From assembly GCF_001045455.1 (NCBI RefSeq), contig NZ_LFNE01000001.1, positions 434,001 through 498,000 of the forward strand: a stretch of 64,000 bases of DNA. The letters are read 5' to 3'. Source of the DNA: Chryseobacterium sp. FH2 (GTDB lineage Bacteria > Bacteroidota > Bacteroidia > Flavobacteriales > Weeksellaceae). Below, in pieces: positions 19,601-28,149 of the stretch. The position numbers and the translations under genes were made by a program. The notes under the pieces were generated by a model. The model did no database searches. It was not told where the DNA came from and saw only the letters and a program-made list of their open reading frames with translations. The number at the start of each line of letters is the position of its first letter. Within the stretch, counting starts at the first letter, position 1.

Positions 19601-19720
19601 ATCTCCAAGGAAATCTTCTACCGGAATTTCTTCCTGAAACTCTTTCTGAGCCAGCTTATTATTTAAAGCCGGGTCTTTAAGTTCATGAATACTTCTAAAT
19701 TGTATTTTGTTTGAAGCCAT
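16649..19720 (-). CDS. actB: Alternative complex III iron-sulfur subunit ActB (fused molybdopterin-oxidoreductase-like and ferredoxin-like domains)
   Basis: A 1023-residue periplasmic subunit carrying a Tat-like signal (SRRDFLKLLGFSTAAVTLAAC, residues about 49-68). The first 700 residues resemble a molybdopterin oxidoreductase without evident cofactor ligands, as known for ActB. The C-terminal third has four cysteine clusters for Fe-S centres: CTGCGACIIACQAEN near 760, CQHCNHAPCETVCPV near 847, CIGTRYCANNCPYKVRR near 878, and CSMC with CACAAAC near 935-965. It probably relays electrons between quinol site and hemes. It lies between actA and actC. Confidence 0.96.
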   Translation of the reverse strand: MASNKIQFRSIHELKDPALNNKLAQKEFQEEIPVEDFLGDAEQNGSSTSRRDFLKLLGFSTAAVTLAACEAPVIKTIPYVVKPHDIIPGVPNYYASTYFDGFDFASVLVKTREGRPIKIDPNPAAGDLGKTNARAQASVLSLYDNDKVKQPKLDGKDETFDKVDSFVIKGLDEAKAGNKRIVLLSHSFASPTFKKLFADFKAKYPTAELVTYDAFPYTASLDAAQEVFGQRALPVYDLNGTELVVSFQADFLGEYNAASLETSYASARKPGPNMLRHIQVESNMSLTGANADSRYRLKPSQVNKTLVEVYNAIVTGAAPSDKSAVEIVKEIQSKGSKAVVFADGSKGAQVLAHLINQKLGSVAFTGKANFLKEFDKARYNEFLGWVTSGQVGVLITNNIDPIYSNPKGAEFEKAIKNVPYVIAVADKKNSMYKAAKAVIPVANWLESWGDIQPQTGIYTLMQPTIQKIYKSRQIEESLLVWKNGKNNAANNYYDYLKANAAIILGGTSFNKALYNGIVATTGGSTLSYAGGNAAQAVAELSNFKPSELELVLYTTTAIGDGTQANNPWLQELPDPITRMSWDNYLTISPKDAEKFEIENDLNARMQLDGSIVDLTVNGVTIKDVPVFIQPGQAEGSVGLALGYGKKDSGATADTGVNAYPLFDGSNLVVSGVTIKKTGEDHEFAGIQLQNTLMGRYEIAKEVPLAEFINVPFDDEHKGWNKPLEYHTISGALPARKIDLWDAFDDTDGPHFNLSVDLNSCTGCGACIIACQAENNVPVVGKEEIRMSRDMYWLRIDRYYSARQKVEVYEGLKEGMAVPELYGTAFNEEGGALNHPADNPDVIFQPVMCQHCNHAPCETVCPVAATSHGKQGQNHMAYNRCIGTRYCANNCPYKVRRFNWFTYNLNDKFDFNMNNDLGRMVLNPDVVVRTRGVMEKCSMCIQETQATILAAKRENRKVTDNEFKNSCACAAACSTGAMTFGDMNDKESEVRELYSSNRRYYLLEEIGTKPNVFYHAKVRNRVEK

Positions 19721-19743
19721 TTATACTTCTAATTTTTTAGTTA

Positions 19744-21105
19744 TTAATAATGACATTTACCACACTCAAGACCTCCAATTGCATCTACAGTAATCTTACC
19801 ACCATCTTTAGGGTATTGCTTTTTAAGCTTGTCATGTAGATTCTTGAAGTATTCTTTATTATAACCGTTGTTCATATCAACTTCTGTAGTTCTGTGACAC
19901 TCAATACACCATCCCATTGTGAAGTCATTTGCCATTTGAACAACATTCATTGTGTCAATTTTTCCGTGGCAAGCTTTACATACAACATCAATTTTGTTTG
20001 TAGGGTTTTTCTTATTGAAAGAATTAATAATTGCTTGCTCACCTGCAACAACGTGTTGAGAGTGGTTGAAGTACACGAAGTCTGGCATATTGTGGATTCT
20101 GGTCCATTCTACCGGCTGCGTTTTTCCTGTATATTGTTGTTTTTCAGGATCCCAACCAGTTGCAGCATATATCTTCTGGATTTCTCCATCGTAGAATGCC
20201 TTGTCTTTTCCTGGCTCCATGTAGTGTTCTGCATTGTATTCAGAAATTGTTCTGTGACAGTTCATACAAACGTTCATAGAAGGAATTTCAGATACTTTGC
20301 CATATTTAGCACTGGAGTGACAAAGTTGACAATCAATCTTTTGTTCTCCGGCGTGAATTTTGTGTGAGAAATAGATAGGTTGCTCTGGCTTATATCCTTT
20401 GTAAACTCCGATCCACATTACCCAGTTCCAAATTCCATAAGTTGCTAATAAAGCTAAGATTGCGATTAATCCTTTACCTATATAATGGTATTTTTGATAA
20501 ATTTCACTGAAAGATTTTACTCTTGTCTCATTAAGTCCTGCTAAATCTTCAGATTGGCCTAATTTCACTAATTGTCTTAGTTTAATTAAAATCCAAACTA
20601 ATAAAGCAGCAATTGCTAAAAGTGAGATGATTACTACACTTGTTGTAGTATTGTTTGCAGGAGCAGCCGATGTAGCATCTGTTGCGGTTTCCTTTTTAGG
20701 ATCTGCAGCAGGAGCTGGCTCTGGAGGATTAGTTGTAAATGCTAAGATGTCATCAATATCCTTATCTGTAAGATTTGGAAAGACTTGCATCTCAGTTTTA
20801 TTGAATTTTTCGAAAATCTCATTGGCGTATTTGTCTCCAGAAGCTCTAAGAGCCTTGTTGTCCTTAATCCACTTATGAAGCCAATCTTTGTCAACACCAC
20901 CTTCAGTCTTTACTCGTTCTACTACACCCTTCAAAGGTGGTCCTACAACTTGTTTGTCTAAAGCGTGACATGCCGTACAATTTGCCTTGAAAAGTTTTTC
21001 TCCATTCTTAGGATCGCCGTCTTGCCCGTAAATTGAAGCACTGGTTGATAGCAATAAGCCTATTGCGATCAACGTTTGTCTATAATGCTTTCTCCAACTA
21101 ATCAT
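19744..21105 (-). CDS. actA: Alternative complex III multiheme cytochrome ActA with an N-terminal monoheme domain
   Basis: A 453-residue protein, first gene of the operon. A signal peptide (to about residue 27) is followed by a class I monoheme cytochrome domain with CTACH at 43-47. Two hydrophobic helices follow near 155-178 and 208-230. The C-terminal domain has five more sites: CQLCH, CMNCH, CKACH, CIECH and CGKCH at the very end. ActA is normally described as a pentaheme subunit, so the extra N-terminal cytochrome makes six sites here. A TATTTTTG box at 21150-21157 (minus strand) may be the -7 element of the operon. Confidence 0.94.
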   Translation of the reverse strand: MISWRKHYRQTLIAIGLLLSTSASIYGQDGDPKNGEKLFKANCTACHALDKQVVGPPLKGVVERVKTEGGVDKDWLHKWIKDNKALRASGDKYANEIFEKFNKTEMQVFPNLTDKDIDDILAFTTNPPEPAPAADPKKETATDATSAAPANNTTTSVVIISLLAIAALLVWILIKLRQLVKLGQSEDLAGLNETRVKSFSEIYQKYHYIGKGLIAILALLATYGIWNWVMWIGVYKGYKPEQPIYFSHKIHAGEQKIDCQLCHSSAKYGKVSEIPSMNVCMNCHRTISEYNAEHYMEPGKDKAFYDGEIQKIYAATGWDPEKQQYTGKTQPVEWTRIHNMPDFVYFNHSQHVVAGEQAIINSFNKKNPTNKIDVVCKACHGKIDTMNVVQMANDFTMGWCIECHRTTEVDMNNGYNKEYFKNLHDKLKKQYPKDGGKITVDAIGGLECGKCHY

Positions 21106-21239
21106 TTAAATTATCTTATGTTAGTAAAATATTGAACCAATCAATTCCGCAAAAATAATATTTTTAACAGGAATTTAACGGCATATAGAAAGGGGAAATA
21201 TCATTTAAGTTTAATTTGTAATTATTCTAAATAACCTTG

Positions 21240-21272
21240 TTTGGTGTAATTTTTAATTTTTGTATAAATTTG
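21240..21272 (+). promoter_or_regulatory. Promoter of the SPOR-domain gene
   Basis: TTTG (21240-21243), 21 nt, TAAATTTG (21265-21272) fits the Bacteroidota consensus. The ATG is 15 nt downstream. Confidence 0.6.
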
Positions 21273-21287
21273 CGGAAACAAGTTTAA

Positions 21288-21824
21288 ATGAAAAATTTAA
21301 TCAAAATATTTTCTGTGTTATCTTTATTGGGGTTTTATAATATTGATGCACAGCAGGTTGTGAAAAGAGATACACTGGCCGGAACAGAACTTATCATATC
21401 TATGGATTCTAAGGTAGATACTGCATTGGGAAGTTTAGAAGATAAATGTTCAAGAGTTACGACCAATAATGTAGTCAGAGATAATGATGAAGATGTTTAT
21501 ACAAAACCTGCAAAAATATATGTTCCGAATAGGGAACTTACAAATGCTGAAATTTGCAGGAAAAATCCTAGAATTTTAGGATTTAAAATACAAATCACAA
21601 CCGTGAAAAGTAATGAAGAAGCTAATGAAGTGAAGTCTTATTTCAGGAGAAGATTCCCGAATCTTAAAGTTGAAACAGATGCTTCTCTGAGACCAAATTA
21701 TAAAATCTTAGCTGGAAGTTATTTTACAAAGCAAAGTGCTGCTTCAGATTTATCTAAAATCAAAGAATACTTTAAATCTGCAATCGCTGTTCAATACAGG
21801 ATTTTCTGTGCAGAAGCAAAATAA
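21288..21824 (+). CDS. SPOR domain-containing secreted protein
   Basis: A 178-residue protein with a signal peptide (MKNLIKIFSVLSLLGFYNIDAQ) and a C-terminal SPOR domain at about residues 100-178 (GFKIQITTVKSNEEANEVKS ... YKILAGSYFTKQSAASDL). SPOR domains bind denuded glycan strands of peptidoglycan, often at the septum. The middle segment carries two cysteines of unknown role. The gene is monocistronic. Its stop codon falls inside a perfect 56-bp palindrome shared with the convergent gene. Confidence 0.88.
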   Translation: MKNLIKIFSVLSLLGFYNIDAQQVVKRDTLAGTELIISMDSKVDTALGSLEDKCSRVTTNNVVRDNDEDVYTKPAKIYVPNRELTNAEICRKNPRILGFKIQITTVKSNEEANEVKSYFRRRFPNLKVETDASLRPNYKILAGSYFTKQSAASDLSKIKEYFKSAIAVQYRIFCAEAK

Positions 21825-21878
21825 TATTATCAATAAAAAAAGCTGAGGAATTCCTCAGCTTTTTTTATTGATAATATT
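21823..21878. terminator. Bidirectional terminator in a perfect 56-bp palindrome
   Basis: The sequence is a perfect inverted repeat centred between 21850 and 21851, with core AAGCTGAGGAATTCCTCAGCTT and flanking A7/T7 runs, so it terminates both convergent genes. It contains the stop codon of the SPOR gene (21822-21824) and the stop plus last codons of the membrane protein gene (stop 21865-21867). Confidence 0.88.
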
Positions 21879-23139
21879 GATGTAAAAACCAAAAGAATTC
21901 TGTTATTCTCAAGTAATTATTAAGGACTAAATAAACAAATAAAATACCCGTGACAACAGTTAAAAATGATAGTATTTTCGGTGATGATTTATATGAATAG
22001 AACAGCCAACCGATTGATAACGGATATACAAAAACGAAATGCCCTCCATAAATAAAAGAAGTGTGTAAACCAAACTTCAGGATACAATGAACAATAATAT
22101 CCACAACGAAAGAAATCATCAATATCTGGACTAATTTATTCTTAAAATTTCTAAGATAACTCCAACAAATTAATATCAATAAAACAGCAATAAAAATATA
22201 AGGGATCCAGGAAGAATAAACATCCATAAGCAGAGCTTTAAAGTAAAAGCCTTTCATATTATGTTTATTTCGGATAATAAAATCTGAAAAAAGAACGTTC
22301 CCGCCAAAAAAATAAGATAAAATCATGTCCCAAGTGGGAGTTGTTTTTACATTTGAAAATTTTTCATATTGCTCGCTGGTCTTGCTGAAAATAGTCTTGT
22401 ATTTAAAGTCAATTCTATTTAAATACAATAAAATAAAGCAGAGGCAGGTAAATGAAACTCTCAAAACTGCATTTCCAAATCTCTTCCAACTTTTAAATAA
22501 ATCTTTTTCAAAAAAAACAGGGATAAATACTTTTAGAATGTTGGTTATAGTGAGTCCGCCAATCGTAATGCCGGCTAAAGCAAGTGGAATTGCAGGGATT
22601 ATTTTGTTCTTTTTAATTTTTATTGCAACATAATAATTATACATAGTCAATAAAAAGAACGTATAAGTAAAATTTTCCGGGGTGAAAGAAAGTAGAATAT
22701 TTGTTGAAAAGATTCCAAAAAACAGGATAATTAGAAGACTTATAGAATTTGGTAATCTGATTATATTTTTTAAATATTTAAAAACCTGAAGGATACTTAA
22801 ACTTATGGCCAAATTACTAAACCAAGCTAATGTTAATCGAAATACAGCGTTTGTTTTTCCATCTGAAATGAATAAAGCAATTTCTCTTATCCAATTAAAG
22901 AAATAATAGGATAGAGGATGTCTTTCGAAGCTGCCACCCGTCATTACAATAGCTTTGTTATCAAAACTGAAATAGGCATCCCAAGGAATCCTGTCATCAA
23001 AAATGATTCGATAATCAAGAGCTATATACCATCCTAAAATACCATAAGTAATAAGAAAAAAAACAAATACAGCCAACTCCGGGTATGATGAGGGTATGAT
23101 GAGTTTGAAAAAGTTATAAAGTTTTGATTTAAAAGACAC
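21865..23139 (-). CDS. Polytopic membrane protein, glycosyltransferase-like (function unknown)
   Basis: A 424-residue protein with about nine to ten transmembrane helices spread over its length. It has a periplasmic loop near residues 45-75 (DYRIIFDDRIPWDAYFSFDN) rich in acidic and aromatic residues. This layout resembles GT-C fold glycosyltransferases, in which an acidic residue in the first periplasmic loop is catalytic, but no family signature is certain. Codon use is AT-rich like its neighbours. It is transcribed alone and ends inside the shared palindromic terminator. Confidence 0.75.
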   Translation of the reverse strand: MSFKSKLYNFFKLIIPSSYPELAVFVFFLITYGILGWYIALDYRIIFDDRIPWDAYFSFDNKAIVMTGGSFERHPLSYYFFNWIREIALFISDGKTNAVFRLTLAWFSNLAISLSILQVFKYLKNIIRLPNSISLLIILFFGIFSTNILLSFTPENFTYTFFLLTMYNYYVAIKIKKNKIIPAIPLALAGITIGGLTITNILKVFIPVFFEKDLFKSWKRFGNAVLRVSFTCLCFILLYLNRIDFKYKTIFSKTSEQYEKFSNVKTTPTWDMILSYFFGGNVLFSDFIIRNKHNMKGFYFKALLMDVYSSWIPYIFIAVLLILICWSYLRNFKNKLVQILMISFVVDIIVHCILKFGLHTSFIYGGHFVFVYPLSIGWLFYSYKSSPKILSFLTVVTGILFVYLVLNNYLRITEFFWFLHQYYQ

Positions 23140-23170
23140 TTTTAGAATTTTTGCAAAAATAAAATAAAAA

Positions 23171-23192
23171 AACTCACCAAGAGTGGTGAGTT
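23171..23192 (-). terminator. Terminator after the T9SS cargo gene
   Basis: The 8-bp stem AACTCACC / GGTGAGTT is followed on the minus strand by a T-run, 22 bp after the stop. Confidence 0.8.
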
Positions 23193-23213
23193 CTAAACAT
23201 TATGATAATGTAA

Positions 23214-24065
23214 TTATTGTTTGATTACTTTTTCTGAAGTTATTGTTCCGTCACTAAACTCAACTTTAATCAGGTAAGTTCCTTTTGGAAGAGACGATAA
23301 ATCGGCTTTCTCAGAATCTGTTTTTAGTAAAGATCTACCAGTCATGTCTGCAATTGTAGTTGATCTTACTTTTTTGTCTGTTTTAATGTTGATTTCTCCT
23401 TTTGTTGGGTTAGGATAAATGACTGTAGAAGATTTTGCTTTTGAGATTTCATTTGTAGAAAGGGTAGTGCTAGATGCAAGCACTTCTACATCATCAATTG
23501 AAACGATGTCTGCATCTGTTGCTACGTAGCGAAATCTAATTTGAACATTTGCTTGTCCTATATATGGAGTTAAGCTAACTTGTACTGGGACAATGTTTTG
23601 ATTGTAAAGATCTGTGTCTGGATCCCCGTCTCCATCGTCTATAAATCCGGGTTCGTCATCTTCATTCCATAGTGTCGTCCAAGATGCACCACCATCAGTT
23701 GAAATCTGAGCGAATAAATCACCATAATCACCAGCAATCATGTAAGAATATCCAACAACCGCTTTAAATTTTAATACAGGGCTCGTTGCTCCTACTAAAC
23801 TGAATGAAGGACTGACTAAATTTGCCGTATTTGCAGAAGCGGTCCAATTTACAGAAGCCGATTTTGCGCCCGCAATAGTGTATTCAGCTTGGCCGGCAGC
23901 ATTGAAATTTACAGTAGTAAAGTCCCAAGGTCTTGTGCTAACAGTAGAGGATCTTGTCCATCCTGTTGGAGGGAAAGTAGTTCCTTCGAAGTTTTCAGAC
24001 AATAACGTTTGTGCATTGCCTAAAAAACATGATAGAAGTGTTAATGAAAGTAGAATTTTCTTCAT
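23214..24065 (-). CDS. Secreted protein with T9SS type A sorting domain
   Basis: A 283-residue protein. The signal peptide MKKILLSLTLLSCFLGNAQ is followed by a beta-rich jelly-roll-like domain of the choice-of-anchor J/MAM type (ENFEGTTFPPTGWTRSS ... IGQANVQIRFRYVATDADIVSIDDVEV). The C-terminal 70 residues are a type A sorting domain (YPNPTKGEINIKTDKKV ... LPKGTYLIKVEFSDGTITSEKVIKQ). This domain directs export by the type IX secretion system and attachment to the cell surface. Binding target is unknown. The gene is monocistronic with its own terminator. Confidence 0.9.
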   Translation of the reverse strand: MKKILLSLTLLSCFLGNAQTLLSENFEGTTFPPTGWTRSSTVSTRPWDFTTVNFNAAGQAEYTIAGAKSASVNWTASANTANLVSPSFSLVGATSPVLKFKAVVGYSYMIAGDYGDLFAQISTDGGASWTTLWNEDDEPGFIDDGDGDPDTDLYNQNIVPVQVSLTPYIGQANVQIRFRYVATDADIVSIDDVEVLASSTTLSTNEISKAKSSTVIYPNPTKGEINIKTDKKVRSTTIADMTGRSLLKTDSEKADLSSLPKGTYLIKVEFSDGTITSEKVIKQ

Positions 24066-24151
24066 GACAAATTTTTTTATAAAAGTAAGAAAAAAATAAA
24101 AACTATGCTGAAAAAATAATATAAATTATAAAAATATGGATATTTCGTAAT

Positions 24152-25693
24152 TTACGAGCTGCAAGAAAGCATCGAACATCCTGCAATATCATTATATTTT
24201 GACGGTCTTTTCACAGAAAACTCAGGATAAATTTCCTGATAAGGATTTTGCAGTGCCTTTATTAGCTTTTCAAATAATTCAGTTTTTCCAATGTTAATTT
24301 CTTCAATACATTCAAAAAGTAAATAATTTCTCAAGATGAATTTCGGATTTGTCTTTGTCATAAGTTCAATTGACTCTTTGTTTGAAATTATATTCTTCTC
24401 AAGCCTTTTATTATAGGTTTTGATAAAGTTTTTAATCTTAGATACTTTTTCACTGTCCAAAATAATGTAAGACACATTCTCAAACTGGAATTTTAAATCA
24501 ATTTTATCATCAAATTTTTCAAGCTGGTTAAAGAATAAAGTGTAATCTAGCTGTAATTCCTGCATAAGACCTTGCCAATTTGTGAAAAATTCCTCGTCAC
24601 TTTCTAAAAGTTGATCAAAACCAAATTTTCTGCAAAGCATATTGTCATGAGCGTTCCAAAAATAATCTCCAAATTCATTTAACGTTTTTTCTAAAAACTG
24701 CTCATCCTGAATAATTAAGTGTAATGCATTTGCCAATTGCCAAAGATTCCATTGAGAGATTTGCCCTTGCTTTCCGAAAGCATATCTTCTTCCGGGTAAA
24801 TCTGTCGTGTTTGGAGTGAAATTTAAATCATATTCATCCATCATTGAATAAGGACCATAATCAATAGTTAATCCGAGAATTGAGATATTATCGGTGTTCA
24901 TCACTCCATGTACAAAGCCAACTCTAAACCATTCAACCATCAAGTCAGCTGTTTTTTTACAAACTCTTTCAAAAAAATCTTTATATTTCTGAATCCCTTC
25001 AGATTCTATTTCGGGAAAATAGTTTTCAATGGTAAAATCTACTAAATCCTGTAATGTTTTATGCTCTTTCTGGGCAGAGATTAATTCATAATGACCAAAA
25101 CGAAGAAAGGTTTCTGCTGTTCTTATCACTACAGCTCCTTTTTCTTCTTGAGGGTTCCCGTTATACATAATGTCTCTCACAACATTTTCTCCGGTAAAAG
25201 CTAAACTTAATGCCCGGGTAGTAGGAATCCCTAAATGAAACATAGCTTCACTCATCAAATATTCTCTAACCGAGGACCTCAGCACAGCTCTTCCGTCTGC
25301 ATGTCTGGAATAAGGAGTTGCTCCCGCACCTTTCCATTGGATTTCTGTTTTCTGGCCTAAACTGTTTATAATTTCTCCGGCAAGAATTGCTCTTCCGTCT
25401 CCCAACTGGCCTGCCCAGTTTCCGAATTGATGGCCTGCGTAAGCTGTAGAATAGGTTTGAATATTCTCAGGAAGATTACTTCCTACCAAAAAATCAAGAT
25501 CTTGTTCTTCAAATTTTCCTAAGCCTATTTCTTCTGAAAGTTTTTCATTAAAAACAATTAGTTCCGGATGCTCAAAGCCGGCAGGTAAAACCGTCGAAAA
25601 TAAAACTTTTGGAGTGGTTCGCTGCATAAGATTTCCGGAAAAGTCACCGGGAAATATCTTTATAAATGGTTGTTTGATATTTTCAATATTCAT
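24152..25693 (-). CDS. selO: Protein adenylyltransferase SelO (YdiU/UPF0061)
   Basis: A 513-residue pseudokinase-fold enzyme that transfers AMP from ATP to Ser/Thr/Tyr residues of target proteins. The hallmark KGAGATPYSRHADGRAVLRSSVREYL block is present near residue 125, followed by FGHYELISAQKEH and GVMNTDNISILGLTIDYGPY. It ends CSMLSCSS, and a conserved cysteine pair at the extreme C-terminus is usual for the family (selenocysteine in some eukaryotes). A TATCTTTG box at 25698-25705 leaves a leader of only a few bases. Confidence 0.94.
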   Translation of the reverse strand: MNIENIKQPFIKIFPGDFSGNLMQRTTPKVLFSTVLPAGFEHPELIVFNEKLSEEIGLGKFEEQDLDFLVGSNLPENIQTYSTAYAGHQFGNWAGQLGDGRAILAGEIINSLGQKTEIQWKGAGATPYSRHADGRAVLRSSVREYLMSEAMFHLGIPTTRALSLAFTGENVVRDIMYNGNPQEEKGAVVIRTAETFLRFGHYELISAQKEHKTLQDLVDFTIENYFPEIESEGIQKYKDFFERVCKKTADLMVEWFRVGFVHGVMNTDNISILGLTIDYGPYSMMDEYDLNFTPNTTDLPGRRYAFGKQGQISQWNLWQLANALHLIIQDEQFLEKTLNEFGDYFWNAHDNMLCRKFGFDQLLESDEEFFTNWQGLMQELQLDYTLFFNQLEKFDDKIDLKFQFENVSYIILDSEKVSKIKNFIKTYNKRLEKNIISNKESIELMTKTNPKFILRNYLLFECIEEINIGKTELFEKLIKALQNPYQEIYPEFSVKRPSKYNDIAGCSMLSCSS

Positions 25694-25720
25694 AAATCAA
25701 AGATACTAATAATAAAAAAA

Positions 25721-25745
25721 GACCTCCCAAATTGTTTGAAAGGTC
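25721..25745 (-). terminator. Terminator after the ricT-gldH-pbp1A operon
   Basis: A stem GACCT(TTC)AAA / TTT(GGG)AGGTC with internal mismatches is followed on the minus strand by seven T. It lies between the PBP1A stop and the selO promoter, overlapping the latter. Confidence 0.6.
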
Positions 25746-25767
25746 TGATATATTTCTAAAAGAGAAT

Positions 25768-28143
25768 TTATTTATTAAAATCTACTTCTTCAGAAGTGTT
25801 GAGATTTTCATTTACATTCTCATCTTTTTTACCTGGATTTTTTGGAGTACTAGGTTCTACAGGTCTTGGATTTTTGATTTCGTCAATTGTCTGAAGGCCT
25901 CCGTCGTCACCATAACCTCCGCCAATTCCTTTTAGATCTGAACAGCCGTCTTTCCATTCTGATGGTTTTGTGAATTTGTCATCAGGTGAAATTCCTAAAC
26001 TTTTATCAGCCCAGACTTTCTTCATGTAAATCGCCCAGATTGGTAAAGCCATTTTAGCACCTTGTCCTTCACCTGTTCCTAAGAAGTGAGTGGCTCTGTC
26101 TTCCCAGCCTACCCAAGCTCCTGTTGCCAGTTTTGGAGTAATTCCCATGAACCAGCCATCGGAGTTATTCTGAGTTGTACCTGTTTTAGCTGCTATTTCC
26201 ACGGCTTTTGAAATTCCTCTTCTTCCAAGCTCTCCGGAAGCGGTTCCGTATTGTGCAACACCTTTCATTAATTCAATCATGGTATAAGCATATAACGGGT
26301 TCATTACTTCTTTAGGCTCTACATTTACTTCTTTGATTACTCTGCCATTGGCATCTTCAATTCTCCAGATCATTTCCGGTTTATTGTGATTTCCATAATT
26401 GGCAAAAGTACTGTAAGCTCCAAGCATTTCGAAAATTGTAATGTCTGACGAACCTAAAGCAATTGTATTGTTTCTTGGAATGTCTTCCGTCACTCCTAAA
26501 TCTCTTGCAGTTTGAATTACGGCATCCACACCTGTCATTTCGATAAGACGAGCCGCAATCGGGTTCTGAGAATGTGCTAAACCATCTTTTAAGGTTAGCA
26601 TTCCCCCTCTTCCGGGAACATGCCATCCTTTATGATCATAGGTTCCGTTTGAGACTGTTGAGCAGGGTGTCATTCCTAATTTCATAATTGCAGTAGCATA
26701 TACGAAAGGTTTGAACGTTGAACCAACCTGTCTTTTTCCTTGCTTGATGTGGTCATACTGGAAGTGTTGCCAGTCAATACCACCAACCCAGGCTTTAATT
26801 TCACCTGTTCCGGGAACCATAGACATCAAACCTGCCTGAGCAATCTGTTTGTGATATCTGATAGAATCCCAAGGCGACATTTCAACTTCTTCTTCTCCGC
26901 TCCAAGTAAAACGTGATGTTTTGATCGGTTTGTGGAATTCCAATAAAATTGAATCTTCCGAAACCCCCGCAGCTTTCAATTGTTTGTAACGTCCGGTTCT
27001 TTTCATAGCCTGGGTCATTACATCATTAATCTGCTTGTTTGTCAAATAATAAAAAGGTCTGGTTTTTCTGCCTCTCTGTTCTGCATCAAATCGTCTTTGA
27101 AGATCTGTTAAGTGCTCCTTGATTGCCTCTTCGGCATATTTCTGCATTTTAGAATCAAGAGTTACATATATCTTTAATCCGTCTTTATATAGGTTTAATT
27201 TTTTACCGGTTTGCTTTTCGTAATCTTTAAGGTAAGTGTCAATTTCCTTCTTTAAGTAAAACTTATAATATGCGGAGTAGTCATCACTAATATTTTTGAT
27301 TGGATGATAATCTAATGTAATAGGTGTTCCAACAGCTTTATCAAAAGTTGTCTGATCGATGTATCCGGTTTTTAGCATTTGATCCAAAACAACATCCCTT
27401 CTGGCTTTAGCCTTTTCAGCATTTCTCATTGGGTTGTTTTTTACCGGATTTTCAAGCATGGCAACAAACATTGCAGCTTCCGGTAAAGTAAGGTCGGATG
27501 TTTTTTTGTTAAAATAGATTCTTGAAGCCATTTCAACTCCGTTTGCATTGTATAAAAAGTCAAACTTGTTGAAATATAAGGTTACAATTTCTTCTTTGGT
27601 ATATCTTTTTTCAAGACTTACGGCCACCACCCATTCTTTCAGTTTCTGGAAGGCTCTCTGAAATTTGTTCTGAGAAGCACTACCGGTAAAAAGTAGTTTT
27701 GCCAACTGCTGGGTAATTGTAGAGCCCCCGCCTCGTCCGCCTCCATAAGCAACTGCTCTGGCGATAGATTGTAAATCGATTCCGGAGTGTTCTTTGAAGC
27801 GTTCATCTTCTTTAGCCTGTAAAGCATATACCAGAAACGGAGGAAGATCTTTATAGGTAATAGGTTGTGTTTTTTCCTTTTCAAACTTTCCTAATAAAAT
27901 CCCATCAGAAGAATAAATTTCAGAGGCCACGTAGATGTCTGGATTTTCAAGTTCCTTTACATCAGGCATTTCCCCAAGAAAACCTTGAGAAACAGCGAAG
28001 AAAAGTCCTGAAATTCCTAAAACTAACGCAATGAGCCCAATCCAGATAAATGTTACCCACCTTTTCCAGATAGTCTTCTTTTTTTTGGGAGGAAGGGGGA
28101 ATGTTTTTCCCTTGCTTCCTGTTTTTTGTCTGTTTTCTTCCAT
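25768..28143 (-). CDS. Penicillin-binding protein 1A (bifunctional transglycosylase/transpeptidase)
   Basis: A 791-residue class A PBP. The cytosolic N-terminus is Lys-rich, followed by one transmembrane helix at about residues 29-55. The GT51 glycosyltransferase domain has its catalytic EDERFKEHSGID near residue 115. The transpeptidase domain has S475-T-F-K478, SQN near 525 and KTGTTQN near 652. It polymerises and crosslinks peptidoglycan in the periplasm. The C-terminus is a Pro/Asn/Glu-rich tail. It is the last gene of the ricT-gldH-pbp1A set, an order I know from related Flavobacteriia. Confidence 0.95.
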   Translation of the reverse strand: MEENRQKTGSKGKTFPLPPKKKKTIWKRWVTFIWIGLIALVLGISGLFFAVSQGFLGEMPDVKELENPDIYVASEIYSSDGILLGKFEKEKTQPITYKDLPPFLVYALQAKEDERFKEHSGIDLQSIARAVAYGGGRGGGSTITQQLAKLLFTGSASQNKFQRAFQKLKEWVVAVSLEKRYTKEEIVTLYFNKFDFLYNANGVEMASRIYFNKKTSDLTLPEAAMFVAMLENPVKNNPMRNAEKAKARRDVVLDQMLKTGYIDQTTFDKAVGTPITLDYHPIKNISDDYSAYYKFYLKKEIDTYLKDYEKQTGKKLNLYKDGLKIYVTLDSKMQKYAEEAIKEHLTDLQRRFDAEQRGRKTRPFYYLTNKQINDVMTQAMKRTGRYKQLKAAGVSEDSILLEFHKPIKTSRFTWSGEEEVEMSPWDSIRYHKQIAQAGLMSMVPGTGEIKAWVGGIDWQHFQYDHIKQGKRQVGSTFKPFVYATAIMKLGMTPCSTVSNGTYDHKGWHVPGRGGMLTLKDGLAHSQNPIAARLIEMTGVDAVIQTARDLGVTEDIPRNNTIALGSSDITIFEMLGAYSTFANYGNHNKPEMIWRIEDANGRVIKEVNVEPKEVMNPLYAYTMIELMKGVAQYGTASGELGRRGISKAVEIAAKTGTTQNNSDGWFMGITPKLATGAWVGWEDRATHFLGTGEGQGAKMALPIWAIYMKKVWADKSLGISPDDKFTKPSEWKDGCSDLKGIGGGYGDDGGLQTIDEIKNPRPVEPSTPKNPGKKDENVNENLNTSEEVDFNK

Positions 28144-28149
28144 TTATGG

